Assembly (NCBI RefSeq): GCF_020483305.1
Contig: NZ_JACWAB010000001.1
Location: 1 to 64,000, forward strand
DNA from: Arthrobacter sp. UM1
GTDB lineage: Bacteria; Actinomycetota; Actinomycetes; Actinomycetales; Micrococcaceae
DNA length: 64,000 bases
Direction: 5' to 3'
Part shown: one piece after another, positions 36,121 to 45,084 of the stretch
Numbering within the stretch: position 1 is the first letter of the stretch
Layout: each line of letters starts with the position of its first letter
Translations under genes and position numbers: made by a program
The notes under the pieces: model-generated
Database searches by the model: none
Seen by the model: the letters and a program-made list of their open reading frames with translations, nothing else
What the model was told of the DNA's origin: nothing

Positions 36121-36956
36121 GTCTGAACGACGTCATCTCCTTCCAGGACTACGGCGAGCTCCTCCAGATGCTCTACCCCTCGGTCATCGCCGGTGCGGTG
36201 CTCGGGGTCGTCGGCGGCGTCGTCGGCGTCTTCGTCATGGCCCGGAACCTCGCGTTCGCGGTGCACGGGATCGCCGAGCTCTCCTTCGCCGGAGCGGCGG
36301 CGGCGCTGCTCTTCGGCGGGAGCGTCGTGACGGGGTCCATCGCGGGCTCGGTCATCGCGGCCCTCGTCATCGGCTCGCTCGGGGTGAAGGCGCACGAGCG
36401 CAGCGCCGCGATCGGCGTCCTCATGCCGTTCGGCCTCGGCCTCGGCATCCTGTTCCTCTCGCTGTACCAGGGGCGCAGCGCCAACAAGTTCGGCCTGCTC
36501 ACGGGGCAGATCGTCTCCGTGGACGGCCCGCAGACCGTCACGATGGCGGTGGGCGGAGCCGCCGTCCTCGCGGCGCTCGCGCTCATGTGGAGACCGCTCA
36601 TGTTCGCCTCGGCGGACCCCGAGGTGGCCGAGGCCCGCGGTGTCCCCACGGGGGCGCTCTCGATCGCGTTCATGCTCGTCCTCGGCGTCACGGTGGCGCT
36701 GTCCATCCAGGTGGTCGGGGCGCTGCTCGTCCTCGCCCTCCTCGTCACGCCGGCGGCCGCAGCGGGCCTCGTGGCGAGCCGGCCTCGCGCCGTCGTCGGG
36801 CTCTCGGTGCTCTTCGCCGTGGTGTCGGTGTGCGGCGGCATCCTGCTCGCGCTCGGGTCCGTCGTGCCGATCAGCCCGTTCGTCACGACCATCTCGTTCG
36901 CGATCTACCTCGTCTGCCGCGTCATCGGCCGCCGCAGGGGGCGCGTCCGCCGCTGA
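36117..36956 (+). CDS. znuB: Zinc ABC transporter permease
   Basis: This 279-residue permease belongs to the ABC-3 (ZnuB/TroC) family. It has about eight membrane helices, starting LYPSVIAGAVLGVVGGVVGVFVMARNLAFAVHGIAELSFAGAAAALLFG, with the characteristic region GLVASRPRAVVGLSVLFAVVSVCGG. The GTG start overlaps znuC by GTGA. It ends 73 bp before the convergent zur gene. Confidence 0.94.
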   Translation: MSLNDVISFQDYGELLQMLYPSVIAGAVLGVVGGVVGVFVMARNLAFAVHGIAELSFAGAAAALLFGGSVVTGSIAGSVIAALVIGSLGVKAHERSAAIGVLMPFGLGLGILFLSLYQGRSANKFGLLTGQIVSVDGPQTVTMAVGGAAVLAALALMWRPLMFASADPEVAEARGVPTGALSIAFMLVLGVTVALSIQVVGALLVLALLVTPAAAAGLVASRPRAVVGLSVLFAVVSVCGGILLALGSVVPISPFVTTISFAIYLVCRVIGRRRGRVRR

Positions 36957-37029
36957 CCGGCGGGCCGCCACAGGCGCGGCTGCCCGGGGAGAGCTGTCCA
37001 GCGTCAGCTGCTCTGAGGGAGGGGCGGTC

Positions 37030-37455
37030 TCAGGACTCCCGCGGCTCGGTGCGGGCCTTGCGCTGGCACTCTCCGCACTCGCCGAAGATCTCCATGGTGT
37101 GCCGCACGTTGGCGAAGCCGTGCGTCTGCGCCGCGGCCGAGACGAGCTGCTCGACCTCGGGCGCCTCGAGCTCCACGGCCTTGCCGCAGCGCTCGCAGAC
37201 GAGGTGGTGGTGGTGCTCGTCGGCGGCGCACTGCCGGTAGACGTTCTCGCCGTCCTCGCGGCGCACCGTGTCCAGCAGACCGTCCTCCGTCATCTGCGTG
37301 AGGATCCGGTAGGTCGTGGCAAGCGAGACCTTGGCGTCGTGGTCCACGAGATAGCGGTGCAGCTCCTGCGCGGAGACGAAGTCGGGGAGCGTCTCGAGGG
37401 CTTCGGCGACGGCGACGCGCTGCTTGGTCACCCGCTGTCCGGTGCTCGTGGTCAT
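37030..37455 (-). CDS. zur: Fur family regulator, probably Zur
   Basis: This 141-residue winged-helix protein of the Fur family has the DNA-binding region (FVSAQELHRYLVDHDAKVSLATTYRILTQMTEDGLLDTV), the metal-binding HHHH stretch followed by LVCERCGK (CxxC) and the second CxxC (FGECGECQ). The zinc-binding set and the adjacent zinc importer support Zur over Fur. It starts at ATG 37455, 7 nt after a TAGGGT box; a GTG 9 nt upstream is less likely. It lies convergent to znuACB, and divergent from the metallo-hydrolase gene. Confidence 0.88.
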   Translation of the reverse strand: MTTSTGQRVTKQRVAVAEALETLPDFVSAQELHRYLVDHDAKVSLATTYRILTQMTEDGLLDTVRREDGENVYRQCAADEHHHHLVCERCGKAVELEAPEVEQLVSAAAQTHGFANVRHTMEIFGECGECQRKARTEPRES

Positions 37456-37462
37456 GGCGTCC

Positions 37463-37468
37463 ACCCTA
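37463..37468 (-). promoter_or_regulatory. -10 box for leaderless zur
   Basis: TAGGGT on the minus strand sits 7 nt before the ATG of zur at 37455, without a ribosome-binding site between. This sets the start choice. Confidence 0.55.
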
Positions 37469-37504
37469 CCAACGGCGGCCTGTGCGCACGGCGGGGGCCG
37501 CGTC

Positions 37505-37510
37505 TAGCCT
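37505..37510 (+). promoter_or_regulatory. -10 box for leaderless MBL-fold gene
   Basis: TAGCCT lies 6 nt before the ATG at 37517. It faces the zur -10 box, which is 37 bp away, so the two leaderless genes share one compact divergent promoter region. Confidence 0.5.
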
Positions 37511-37516
37511 GGGGGC

Positions 37517-38236
37517 ATGAGCACCCTCACCCTGACGAAGCATGCGCACGCGCTCGTGACCCTCGAACGGGACGGCGCCAAGGCCGTCGTCGATCCGGGG
37601 AACTTCGCTTCGGACGCCGAGCTCGACGAGGCCTTCGCCGGCGCCACCCTCCTTCTCATCACGCACGTCCACCCCGACCACGTGGACGTTTCCCGCGTCG
37701 TCGAGCGCTTGGCGGCCCGCCCGGGGCTTCCGGTCCTCGCGCCGCAGCCGGTCCTCGATGCGCTCGAGGAGGCAGGGGCGGATCCCGCGGCCTTCACGGA
37801 GGCCACCGGGGAGGGGCGGCGGGAGCTCGGCGGGTTCGGGATCCGCGAGCACGGCGGCCAGCACGCCCTCATCCACCTGCTCATCCCGCTCGAGCGGAAC
37901 GTGGGCTACCTCATCGACGGCGCCGTCTTCCATCCCGGGGACGCGCTCTCCATCCCGCCGTTTGCCCAGGAGGCGCGCATCCCCGTGCTCCTCGCGCCGA
38001 CGTTCACGCCGTGGGCCCGCCTTCAGGAGGTCATGGACTTCATCGCGGCGGTCAACGCGGAGCGGGCCCTGCCCATCCACGACGGCCCCCTCACCGGGCC
38101 CGGCAGCGAGTTCGCCACGGGCGTCGTGGACAAGGTGGCCTCGCGGTACGCCACGCGGCTCGAGCACTGGGTGCCCGGGGACACCCGGACGGTGGAGTCG
38201 GGCCGGGGTCAGCGCTCCTCGAACAGCCCCGCGTAG
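37517..38236 (+). CDS. MBL-fold metallohydrolase (UlaG-like)
   Basis: The 239-residue protein has the beta-lactamase fold motif LLLITHVHPDHVDVSRV, giving the HxHxDH zinc site. A further His-Gly is in GFGIREHGGQHALIH, the Asp in AVFHPGDAL, and the final His in ALPIHDGP. Related proteins are hydrolases of diverse small substrates; substrate unknown. The last 28 bp overlap the 3' end of the convergent Cds1-like gene. Confidence 0.85.
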   Translation: MSTLTLTKHAHALVTLERDGAKAVVDPGNFASDAELDEAFAGATLLLITHVHPDHVDVSRVVERLAARPGLPVLAPQPVLDALEEAGADPAAFTEATGEGRRELGGFGIREHGGQHALIHLLIPLERNVGYLIDGAVFHPGDALSIPPFAQEARIPVLLAPTFTPWARLQEVMDFIAAVNAERALPIHDGPLTGPGSEFATGVVDKVASRYATRLEHWVPGDTRTVESGRGQRSSNSPA

Positions 38237-39216
38237 CGCTCGCCCGAGTCGCAGGCGAGCGTGGCGATCGCGCCGGTCTCGCCCGCCTCGGCCATCTGCC
38301 GGGCGATCCGCATGACGCCCGCCGTGTTGGTGCCCGTCGAGGGCCCCGCGTCCAGCCCGAAGAGCGTGCGGTTCTCTCGCATCCAGGCGAAGGACTCCTC
38401 GTCCGGGATGCGGAACATCCGGTCGACGACGGCGGGGACGAAGCTCGGCTCGACCCGGGCCCGCCCGATCCCCTCGATCCGGGAGGGGCGGACGTGACGG
38501 TTCTCGTCCGAGACCTCGATGCCGTTCAGCTCGGCCCAGTGCGGGTAGAAGGCCGAGCCCTCGGGGTCCACGACGGCGAGGCGGCTCTCCGAGCCGCAGT
38601 AGCGGACGTGTCGGCCGATCGTGGCGCTCGTGCCGCCGGTGCCGGCTCCCACCACGATCCACGCCGGGCAGGAGCCCGTCATCTCGCGGGCTTGGGAGAG
38701 GAGCTCCTCGGCCAGGTTGTGGTTGGCCCGCCAGTCTGTGGCCCGCTCGGCGTAGGTGAACTGGTCCAGGTAGCAGCCGCCGGTCTCCCGCTCGAGCCGC
38801 TCGGCGGCGGCGTACACCGCCGTGGCGTCGTCCACCAGCTCGCACCGGGCTCCGTAGGACTCGACAAGGCGGATCGTCTCCGGAGACGTGCTCGCGGACA
38901 TCACCGCGACGAAGGGCAGGCCGAGCTCCCGGCAGAAGTGGGCCTCTGAGATGGCCGTGGACCCGGAGGACGCCTCGATGACGGGGGTCCCGGGGCCGAT
39001 GCGCCCGTTGACGAGGGCGCTGAGCAGAAGCGAGCGGGCGAGCCGGTGCTTGAGGCTGCCCGTGGGGTGCGCCGACTCGTCCTTGACGAGGACCTCGATG
39101 CCCGGGAAGCCGTCCAGGCTGTGCCGGGTCATGGGGGTGGGAACGGAGGTGTCCGCGTCCCTGCGGAGGAATGCCACGGCCTCGGCGACGAAGGTCCGCT
39201 CTGCGGTACTGCTCAT
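38209..39216 (-). CDS. PLP-dependent cysteine synthase family protein, Cds1-like (cysteine desulfhydrase)
   Basis: This 335-residue type II PLP enzyme has the Lys-containing SLKHRLARSLLL, the substrate loop EASSGSTAISEA, the phosphate-binding GAGTGGTSATIGRH and PEGSAFY. The sequence TGSLKHRLA and SSGSTA differ from CysK (GSxKDR, TSGNTG) and match the group containing mycobacterial Cds1, an L-cysteine desulfhydrase that releases H2S. Substrate assignment is by resemblance only. Start has AAAGGATC upstream. Overlaps the hydrolase gene 3' end. Confidence 0.8.
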   Translation of the reverse strand: MSSTAERTFVAEAVAFLRRDADTSVPTPMTRHSLDGFPGIEVLVKDESAHPTGSLKHRLARSLLLSALVNGRIGPGTPVIEASSGSTAISEAHFCRELGLPFVAVMSASTSPETIRLVESYGARCELVDDATAVYAAAERLERETGGCYLDQFTYAERATDWRANHNLAEELLSQAREMTGSCPAWIVVGAGTGGTSATIGRHVRYCGSESRLAVVDPEGSAFYPHWAELNGIEVSDENRHVRPSRIEGIGRARVEPSFVPAVVDRMFRIPDEESFAWMRENRTLFGLDAGPSTGTNTAGVMRIARQMAEAGETGAIATLACDSGERYAGLFEER

Positions 39217-39276
39217 AGTCCGATCCTTTCACGGGCGCCGAGAGCGGGGACAGGGGCCGGTGGCATGATGGGGGCC

Positions 39277-40428
39277 ATGACACCCCAGGCGAAGTCGTCC
39301 CTGCCCAAGACCACCGTGGAGAAGGCCGCCCGCGAGCTCGGAGGGCCCCGGGAGCCCGGAGGCCGGACGGTCCCCGCGTTCGGCGGGGTCGCCGCGGACC
39401 GCCCGCTCGAGCGCATGGAGATCGAGCGGCGCGAGCCGGACGCGCACGACGTCGAGATCGAGATCGAGTACTGCGGGCTCTGCCACTCGGACGTCCACTC
39501 CGTCCGCGGCGAGTGGGGCGAGGTCCGCTACCCCTACGTCCCGGGGCACGAGATCGTCGGGCGCGTGAGGCGCGTCGGCGCCGAGGTGAGCGGCTTCACC
39601 GAGGGCGAGCGCGTCGGCGTCGGCTGCCTCGTGGACTCCTGCCGCGAGTGCGAGTCCTGCCGGGAGGGCCTGCAGCAGTACTGCACGGGCAGCGAGCTCG
39701 GGGGAGGCGTGCCCACGTACGGCGCCGAGGACTACCGCCACGGCGGCGAGCAGACCCAGGGCGGGTACTCCACTTCCGTCGTCGTCAACGAGGGCTACGT
39801 CCTGCGCATCCCCGAGGGCATGGACCCCGCCTCGGCCGCGCCCCTGCTCTGCGCCGGGATCACCACGTACTCGCCGCTGCGCCACGCGGGGGTCGGGACG
39901 GGCACGCGGGTCGGCGTCGTCGGCCTCGGCGGGCTCGGGCACATGGCCGTGAAGATCGCCAAGGCGATGGGCGCGGAGGTCACCGTCTTCTCACGCTCGG
40001 ACGGCAAGCGCGAGGCCGCCCGCGAGCTGGGGGCGGACGCGTACGTGAACTCGAGCGACGAGCAGGCCATGAAGGGAGCCCGGCGCAGCCTGGACGTCGT
40101 CATCGACACGGTGGCGGCTCCGCACAGCCTGGACGGCTACCTCGCCGCCCTCGCCCGGGACGGGCGTCTCACCCAGGTGGGGCTGCCGTCCGAGCCCATG
40201 CCGCCGGTGAACCCCGCGCACCTCATCATGCGCCGCGTCTCCTACGGGGGATCGCTCATCGGCGGACTCCCGGAGACCCAGGAGATGCTGGACTTCTGCG
40301 CGGAGCACGGCATCGCCGCGGACATCGAGACGGTGGAGGCGGACGGCGTCAACGCCGCATACGATCGAATGGTGGCGGGCGACGTGAAGTACCGGTTCGT
40401 GCTCGACGTCGCGAGCCTGCGCCGCTGA
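39277..40428 (+). CDS. Zinc-dependent alcohol dehydrogenase (cinnamyl-alcohol type)
   Basis: This 383-residue MDR enzyme has the catalytic zinc motif YCGLCHSDVHSVRGEW (first Cys), GHEIVGRVRRVG, the structural zinc set CLVDSCRECESCREGLQQYC, and the Rossmann VGVVGLGGLGHMAVKIAKAMG. It resembles YahK/AdhC aldehyde reductases that use NADPH. The start chosen is the third ATG, preceded by CATGAT at 39264-39269, in a leaderless-like layout; the 39265 ATG is possible. Confidence 0.9.
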   Translation: MTPQAKSSLPKTTVEKAARELGGPREPGGRTVPAFGGVAADRPLERMEIERREPDAHDVEIEIEYCGLCHSDVHSVRGEWGEVRYPYVPGHEIVGRVRRVGAEVSGFTEGERVGVGCLVDSCRECESCREGLQQYCTGSELGGGVPTYGAEDYRHGGEQTQGGYSTSVVVNEGYVLRIPEGMDPASAAPLLCAGITTYSPLRHAGVGTGTRVGVVGLGGLGHMAVKIAKAMGAEVTVFSRSDGKREAARELGADAYVNSSDEQAMKGARRSLDVVIDTVAAPHSLDGYLAALARDGRLTQVGLPSEPMPPVNPAHLIMRRVSYGGSLIGGLPETQEMLDFCAEHGIAADIETVEADGVNAAYDRMVAGDVKYRFVLDVASLRR

Positions 40429-40461
40429 GCACGCCCCGCCAGAGCCGAGGGAAGGACACAC

Positions 40462-40854
40462 ATGAGCACCATCTTCACCAAGATCATGAACCGCGAGATC
40501 CCGGGCCGGATCGTCCACGAGGACGAGCGCTGCGTCGCGTTCCTCGATATCGCCCCGCAGACCGAGGGACACGTCCTCGTGGTCCCGCGCGAGGAGATCG
40601 ACCACTGGACGGACATGCCGGAGGACCTGGCCGCGCACGTCTTCGGCGTGGCGCAGCGCATCGGCAAGGCCCAGCGCCGCGCCTTCGGCTCGAAGCGCGT
40701 GGGCCTCGAGATCGTCGGGTTCGACGTCCCCCACGCCCACGTCCACGTCTTCCCCACGAACGAGATCGCGGACCACGACCTGGGCCGGGCCAAGCCGGCC
40801 TCGGACGAGTCCCTGGACGCGGCGGCGGAGAAGCTCCGCGCGGCGCTCGCCTGA
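40462..40854 (+). CDS. HIT family protein (HINT-like nucleotide hydrolase)
   Basis: This 130-residue protein has the histidine triad VPHAHVHVFP, preceded by the LDIAPQTEGHVLVVPREEIDHW core. HIT proteins hydrolyse nucleoside phosphoramidates such as AMP-lysine. The gene begins 33 bp after the alcohol dehydrogenase with GAAGGAC upstream. Its stop lies in the first unit of a 16-bp tandem repeat. Confidence 0.93.
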   Translation: MSTIFTKIMNREIPGRIVHEDERCVAFLDIAPQTEGHVLVVPREEIDHWTDMPEDLAAHVFGVAQRIGKAQRRAFGSKRVGLEIVGFDVPHAHVHVFPTNEIADHDLGRAKPASDESLDAAAEKLRAALA

Positions 40855-40906
40855 CGCAGAGCGCGCCTGACGCAGCGCCTGCTTGACGCAGAGCCCGCCT
40901 GACGCC
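40851..40906 (+). repeat. 16-bp tandem repeat over the HIT gene stop codon
   Basis: Units CTGACGCAGAGCGCGC, CTGACGCAGCGCCTGC and TTGACGCAGAGCCCGC, then a partial CTGACGCC, begin at 40851, 40867, 40883 and 40899. The TGAs at 40852, 40868 and 40884 cover three frames, the first being the gene's own stop. Location is the convergent end with hrpA. Confidence 0.85.
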
Positions 40907-40928
40907 GCGAGGCGGGGCCGCCGGCGGC

Positions 40929-43900
40929 TCAGAACCCCTTGAGCTGCTGGCGGACCCGCTTCTCCGAGACGGTGTAGGCGGTCCGCAGGGACTGCGCGAA
41001 GAGGCTGACCCGCAGCTCCTCGATCATCCAGCGCACGTGGGCCAGCCGCACCGGGACCGGCCGGGTCTTCGGCACGCGGGAGACGGCCGCGTCGTACTCG
41101 TCCTCGAGCGCCTGGACCACGTCCATCGAGGCCGCGTCCTTGGCCATCGCGCTCGGCGCCTTCTCCAGCCGCATCTGGGCTGCCTGAAGGTAGCGCGGCA
41201 GGTGCTGCAGCTGGTCGAACCCCGTGGCGGCCACGAACCCCGGGTACACCAGCTGCTCCAGCTGGGACTCGACGTCGGAGTAGAGGGGCACGAGCGCCGG
41301 CGTCGGGCTCTTCACCGCGATCGAGAGCGCCATCGCCCTCGCGAGCGTCTTCTCCACGATGGCCGTCACCTGGAACACCGTGTCGATGAGGTCCGCCCGC
41401 ATCTCGTTCGCGAGCGCCCGGAACGCCTCCCGGCTGCGGGGCAGCCGCTCGGGCTGCCGCGTGAGGAGCTTGTCCACGGCGGCCTGCGTGCAGTCGTCCA
41501 CGAGGCCCGCCACCGAGCCGTGCGGATTCTGGCTGAAGGTGAGGCGCTCGCGGTTGCTGAGGTGGTCCACCACGTACCTCTGCGGCGAGGGCAGGGTGAG
41601 CACGAGCAGGCGGATGAGCCCGGCCCGGTGGGCCGCCTCCGCCTCGGCCTTCTCCGAGAAGATCCTCACGCCCGCGGTCGCGCCGCCGCCGAGCGCCCGC
41701 TCGTCCACGAGGGCCGGGTATCCCGTCACCGCGTGGCCGGACACCTCGCTGCCGACCTGCGCGGGCAGCTCGGCCAGGTCCTCGGGCCACTGCGTCAGCC
41801 CCGAGCGCTCGCGGGCGGCCGAGTTCCCGCCCGGGCCGCCCGGCTTCGCCCCCGGCACCCCGGCCGCGGGGGCTCCGGGCTTCGGCGCTCCCGCGCCCGA
41901 CGACGACGGCGTGCCCGACCGCCCCGCAGACCCGCTCGCCGCGGGGGAGTCCTTCCGACCGCCCTGGCCCTTGGGCCCCCGCCGCTTCTTGGCGCCGGAG
42001 ACGTGGGCCTTGAGCTGCTCCGGGTCCACGGACGCCGCGATGGCGGTCCGGACCTGCGGTGCGAGGTCGTCCTGCAGCTGAGCGAGGTCCATCGACTCGC
42101 CGAGCATCCGCCCCTGCGCGTCGAGGACCCGGTAGGTCATGCGCAGGTGGGCGGGGACGCGGGCCCAGTCGAACGCCTCAGGGGCGAGCATGTGCCCCTT
42201 GAGCCGGCGGAGGGTCAGCGCGAGCGACTCGGGCAGGGAGTCCCGGGACGGATCGGCGTCCTCCGCGAGGCGGGCCACCGTCTGCCGGGCCACGTCCGGA
42301 GCCGGGACGAAGTGCTTGCGCTCGGACTTCGGCAGGGACTTGATGAGAGCCGTGACGAGCTCTTCCCGCAGACCGGGGATGAGCCACTGGAACGGTTTCG
42401 GGTCCAGCTGGTTGAGGATGACCACGGGGACGTGGACCGTGACGCCGTCGGCCGGGTTCGCCGTCGCGCCCGGCGCGACGGGGTGGAAGACGTACGTGAG
42501 GTCGAGGTCCACGCCGCCGAACGGCCACGTCTTCGGGAAGTCGGACTCGTCGAGGTCGTCCGCCCCCTCGCCGGCGGCGAGGTCCCGGTCCAGGTTCAGC
42601 AGCTCGGGGTCTTCGCGGGAGGCCTGCTTCCACCAGGAGTCGAAGTGGCGCTCCGAGACCACGGACTCGCCCACGCGCCGGTCGTAGAACTCGAAGAGGG
42701 CTTCGTCGTCCATCCGCAGGCCCGCGCGGCGGGATCGGGTCTCGAGCTCCTCGAGCTCGGCGAGCACGCCGCGGTTGTGGTGGAAGAAGCGGTGGCGGGT
42801 GGTCCAGTCTCCCTCGACGAGCGCGTGCCGGATGAAGAGCTCGCGGGCGAGCTCCCGGTCGATCCGCCCGTAGTTGACGCGCCGCTGGCTGACGAGCGTC
42901 ACACCGTAGAGGGTCACCTTCTCATACGCCATGACGGCCCCGTTGCGCCGGGACCAGTGCGGCTCCGAGTACTGACGCTTGACGAGGTGGGGCGCCACGA
43001 GCTCCACCCACTCCGGCTTGATCGCGGCCACCGTGCGCGCCCACAGGCGGGAGGTCTCCACGAGCTCCGCCGCCATGACGAACTCGGGCTTCTTCTTGAA
43101 GAGCGAGCTTCCGGGGAAGATGCCGAACTTGACGCCCCGGGCGCCCTGGTACTCGCGCTTGTTCTCGTCGTACGCGCCGATCTGGCCGAGCAGGCCCACG
43201 AGGAGGCTCTGGTGCACCTCGTCCTCCCGGCCTGCCGGGTCCACCTCGCCGCCCGGGACGCGGATCCGCATCCGCTTGAGCACGGTCCGCAGCTGCTGGA
43301 CGAGCTCCATCCACTCGCGCACGCGCAGGTAGTTGATGTGCTCCGCCTTGCACAGGCGGCGGAACGCGCTGGAGGAGAGCTCGGACTGCTTCTCGCGGAG
43401 GTAGGCCCAGAGGTTGAGCAGGCCCATGAAGTCGGAGCGGTCGTCGTCGAACCGCTTGTGGAGGGCGGTGGCCTTCTCCTTGGCGGACTCGTCCTGGCTC
43501 GGGCGCTCTCGGGGGTCCTGGATGGACAGGGCCGCGGCCAGCACGGTCATCTCGCCGAGGGCGTTCCGGTCCCGGGCCTCGAGGAGCATGCGCGCGAGCC
43601 GCGGGTCGAGCGGGATCTGGGAGAGCTGCCGGCCCAGGCGGGTCAGGCGCCCGTTCGGCTCGAGCGCGCCGAGCTCGCGCAGCAGGGCCACGCCGTCCGT
43701 GACGGCCCTCGACGCGGGCGGCTGGACGAACGGGAAGGCCGAGACCTCCTTGGCCCCGCGGGCCACGCCGATGCTCGCCATCTGGAGGATGACCGAGGCG
43801 AGGTTGGTCCGGAGGATCTCCGGGTCCGTGAACTCGGGGCGGGACTCGAAGTCCTCCTCTGAGTACAGGCGGATGGCGATGCCGTCGCTGACGCGGCCCG

Positions 43901-44972
43901 AGCGGCCGGAGCGCTGGTTGGCGCTCGCCTGGCTGATGCGCTCGATCGGCAGGCGCTGCACCTTGGTCCGCGGGGAGTACCGGGAGATGCGCGCGGTGCC
44001 GGTGTCGATGACGTACTTGATGCCGGGCACGGTGAGCGAGGTCTCGGCCACGTTGGTGGCGAGGATGATCCTCGGCGAGCCGCTGGGCTTGAAGATCCGG
44101 GACTGCTCCGCGAGGGACAGGCGCGCGTAGAGGGGGAGGATCTGCGTTCCGGCGAGCCGGCGGCTGCGCTCCACGTGGCCCTCGAGCATCTGGGCGGCCT
44201 CGCGGATCTCCCGCTCGCCGGAGAAGAAGACGAGGATGTCGCCGGGCGCCTCCTTCGAGAGCTCGTCGACGGCGTCGCGGACGCCGTCGAGCGGGTCCCG
44301 GTCCTCCTCGAGCTCGTCGTCCATGTCCTCCTCGGACTCGGCGACGAGGGGGCGGTAGCGGATCTCCACCGGGTAGGTGCGCCCGGAGACCTCGACGATG
44401 GGGGCCGGCTTCGGCTCGCCGTCGTCGTCCTTCTCGCCGTCCTCCGGAGCGAAGTGGGCGGCGAAGCGCTCCGGGTCGATCGTCGCGGAGGTGATGACCA
44501 CCTTGAGGTCCGGGCGCTCGGGGAGGATGCGCTTGAGGTAGCCGAGGAGGAAGTCGATGTTGAGACTGCGCTCGTGGGCCTCGTCGATGATGATCGCGCC
44601 GTACCCGCGCAGGAGCGGGTCGTGCTGGATCTCCGCGAGGAGGATGCCGTCCGTCATGAGCTTGACGCGCGTCTGCCTCGAGGACTCGTCCGTGAAGCGG
44701 ACCTGGTAGCCCACGGTCTCGCCGAGCTTCTCCCCGAGCTCGTCCGCGATGCGCTCGGCCACGGAGCGCGCGGCGATGCGGCGGGGCTGGGTGTGCCCGA
44801 TGATCTTCCCGCCGTCGGCGAGCCCGAGCTCCAGCAGCATCTTGGGCAGCTGGGTGGTCTTGCCCGAGCCGGTCTCGCCAGCCACGATGACCACCTGGTT
44901 CCCGCGCACCGCCTCCATGATGTCGTCGCGGCGAGCGGAGACGGGCAGCGAGGCGGGGTACGTGATGTCCAT
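40929..44972 (-). CDS. hrpA: ATP-dependent RNA helicase HrpA
   Basis: A 1347-residue DEAH-box helicase. Residues 32-39 GETGSGKT (motif I), then HTQPRRIAARSVAERIA (Ia), IIDEAHERSLN (II), VITSATID (III), ATNVAETSLTVPGI (V) and QRSGRSGRV (VI) are present. The HA2/OB regions and the long DUF3418 C-terminus follow. A Gly/Pro/Ala linker of about 65 residues (around GPKGQGGRKDSPAASGS) interrupts the C-terminal half. HrpA has roles in mRNA and ribosome rescue. The start chosen is MDITYPASLP at 44972 rather than longer in-frame upstream sequence that lacks similarity. Confidence 0.95.
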   Translation of the reverse strand: MDITYPASLPVSARRDDIMEAVRGNQVVIVAGETGSGKTTQLPKMLLELGLADGGKIIGHTQPRRIAARSVAERIADELGEKLGETVGYQVRFTDESSRQTRVKLMTDGILLAEIQHDPLLRGYGAIIIDEAHERSLNIDFLLGYLKRILPERPDLKVVITSATIDPERFAAHFAPEDGEKDDDGEPKPAPIVEVSGRTYPVEIRYRPLVAESEEDMDDELEEDRDPLDGVRDAVDELSKEAPGDILVFFSGEREIREAAQMLEGHVERSRRLAGTQILPLYARLSLAEQSRIFKPSGSPRIILATNVAETSLTVPGIKYVIDTGTARISRYSPRTKVQRLPIERISQASANQRSGRSGRVSDGIAIRLYSEEDFESRPEFTDPEILRTNLASVILQMASIGVARGAKEVSAFPFVQPPASRAVTDGVALLRELGALEPNGRLTRLGRQLSQIPLDPRLARMLLEARDRNALGEMTVLAAALSIQDPRERPSQDESAKEKATALHKRFDDDRSDFMGLLNLWAYLREKQSELSSSAFRRLCKAEHINYLRVREWMELVQQLRTVLKRMRIRVPGGEVDPAGREDEVHQSLLVGLLGQIGAYDENKREYQGARGVKFGIFPGSSLFKKKPEFVMAAELVETSRLWARTVAAIKPEWVELVAPHLVKRQYSEPHWSRRNGAVMAYEKVTLYGVTLVSQRRVNYGRIDRELARELFIRHALVEGDWTTRHRFFHHNRGVLAELEELETRSRRAGLRMDDEALFEFYDRRVGESVVSERHFDSWWKQASREDPELLNLDRDLAAGEGADDLDESDFPKTWPFGGVDLDLTYVFHPVAPGATANPADGVTVHVPVVILNQLDPKPFQWLIPGLREELVTALIKSLPKSERKHFVPAPDVARQTVARLAEDADPSRDSLPESLALTLRRLKGHMLAPEAFDWARVPAHLRMTYRVLDAQGRMLGESMDLAQLQDDLAPQVRTAIAASVDPEQLKAHVSGAKKRRGPKGQGGRKDSPAASGSAGRSGTPSSSGAGAPKPGAPAAGVPGAKPGGPGGNSAARERSGLTQWPEDLAELPAQVGSEVSGHAVTGYPALVDERALGGGATAGVRIFSEKAEAEAAHRAGLIRLLVLTLPSPQRYVVDHLSNRERLTFSQNPHGSVAGLVDDCTQAAVDKLLTRQPERLPRSREAFRALANEMRADLIDTVFQVTAIVEKTLARAMALSIAVKSPTPALVPLYSDVESQLEQLVYPGFVAATGFDQLQHLPRYLQAAQMRLEKAPSAMAKDAASMDVVQALEDEYDAAVSRVPKTRPVPVRLAHVRWMIEELRVSLFAQSLRTAYTVSEKRVRQQLKGF

Positions 44973-45084
44973 GGCACGCGCCAGTCTAGTCGGCGGCGGC
45001 ATCCCGCCGGCGGCGGAGCCGGCGCTCTCGCCGTCGGCGGAACCGGTGACCTGAACCGGTGACCGGAACGGGGACGGACGCGGC

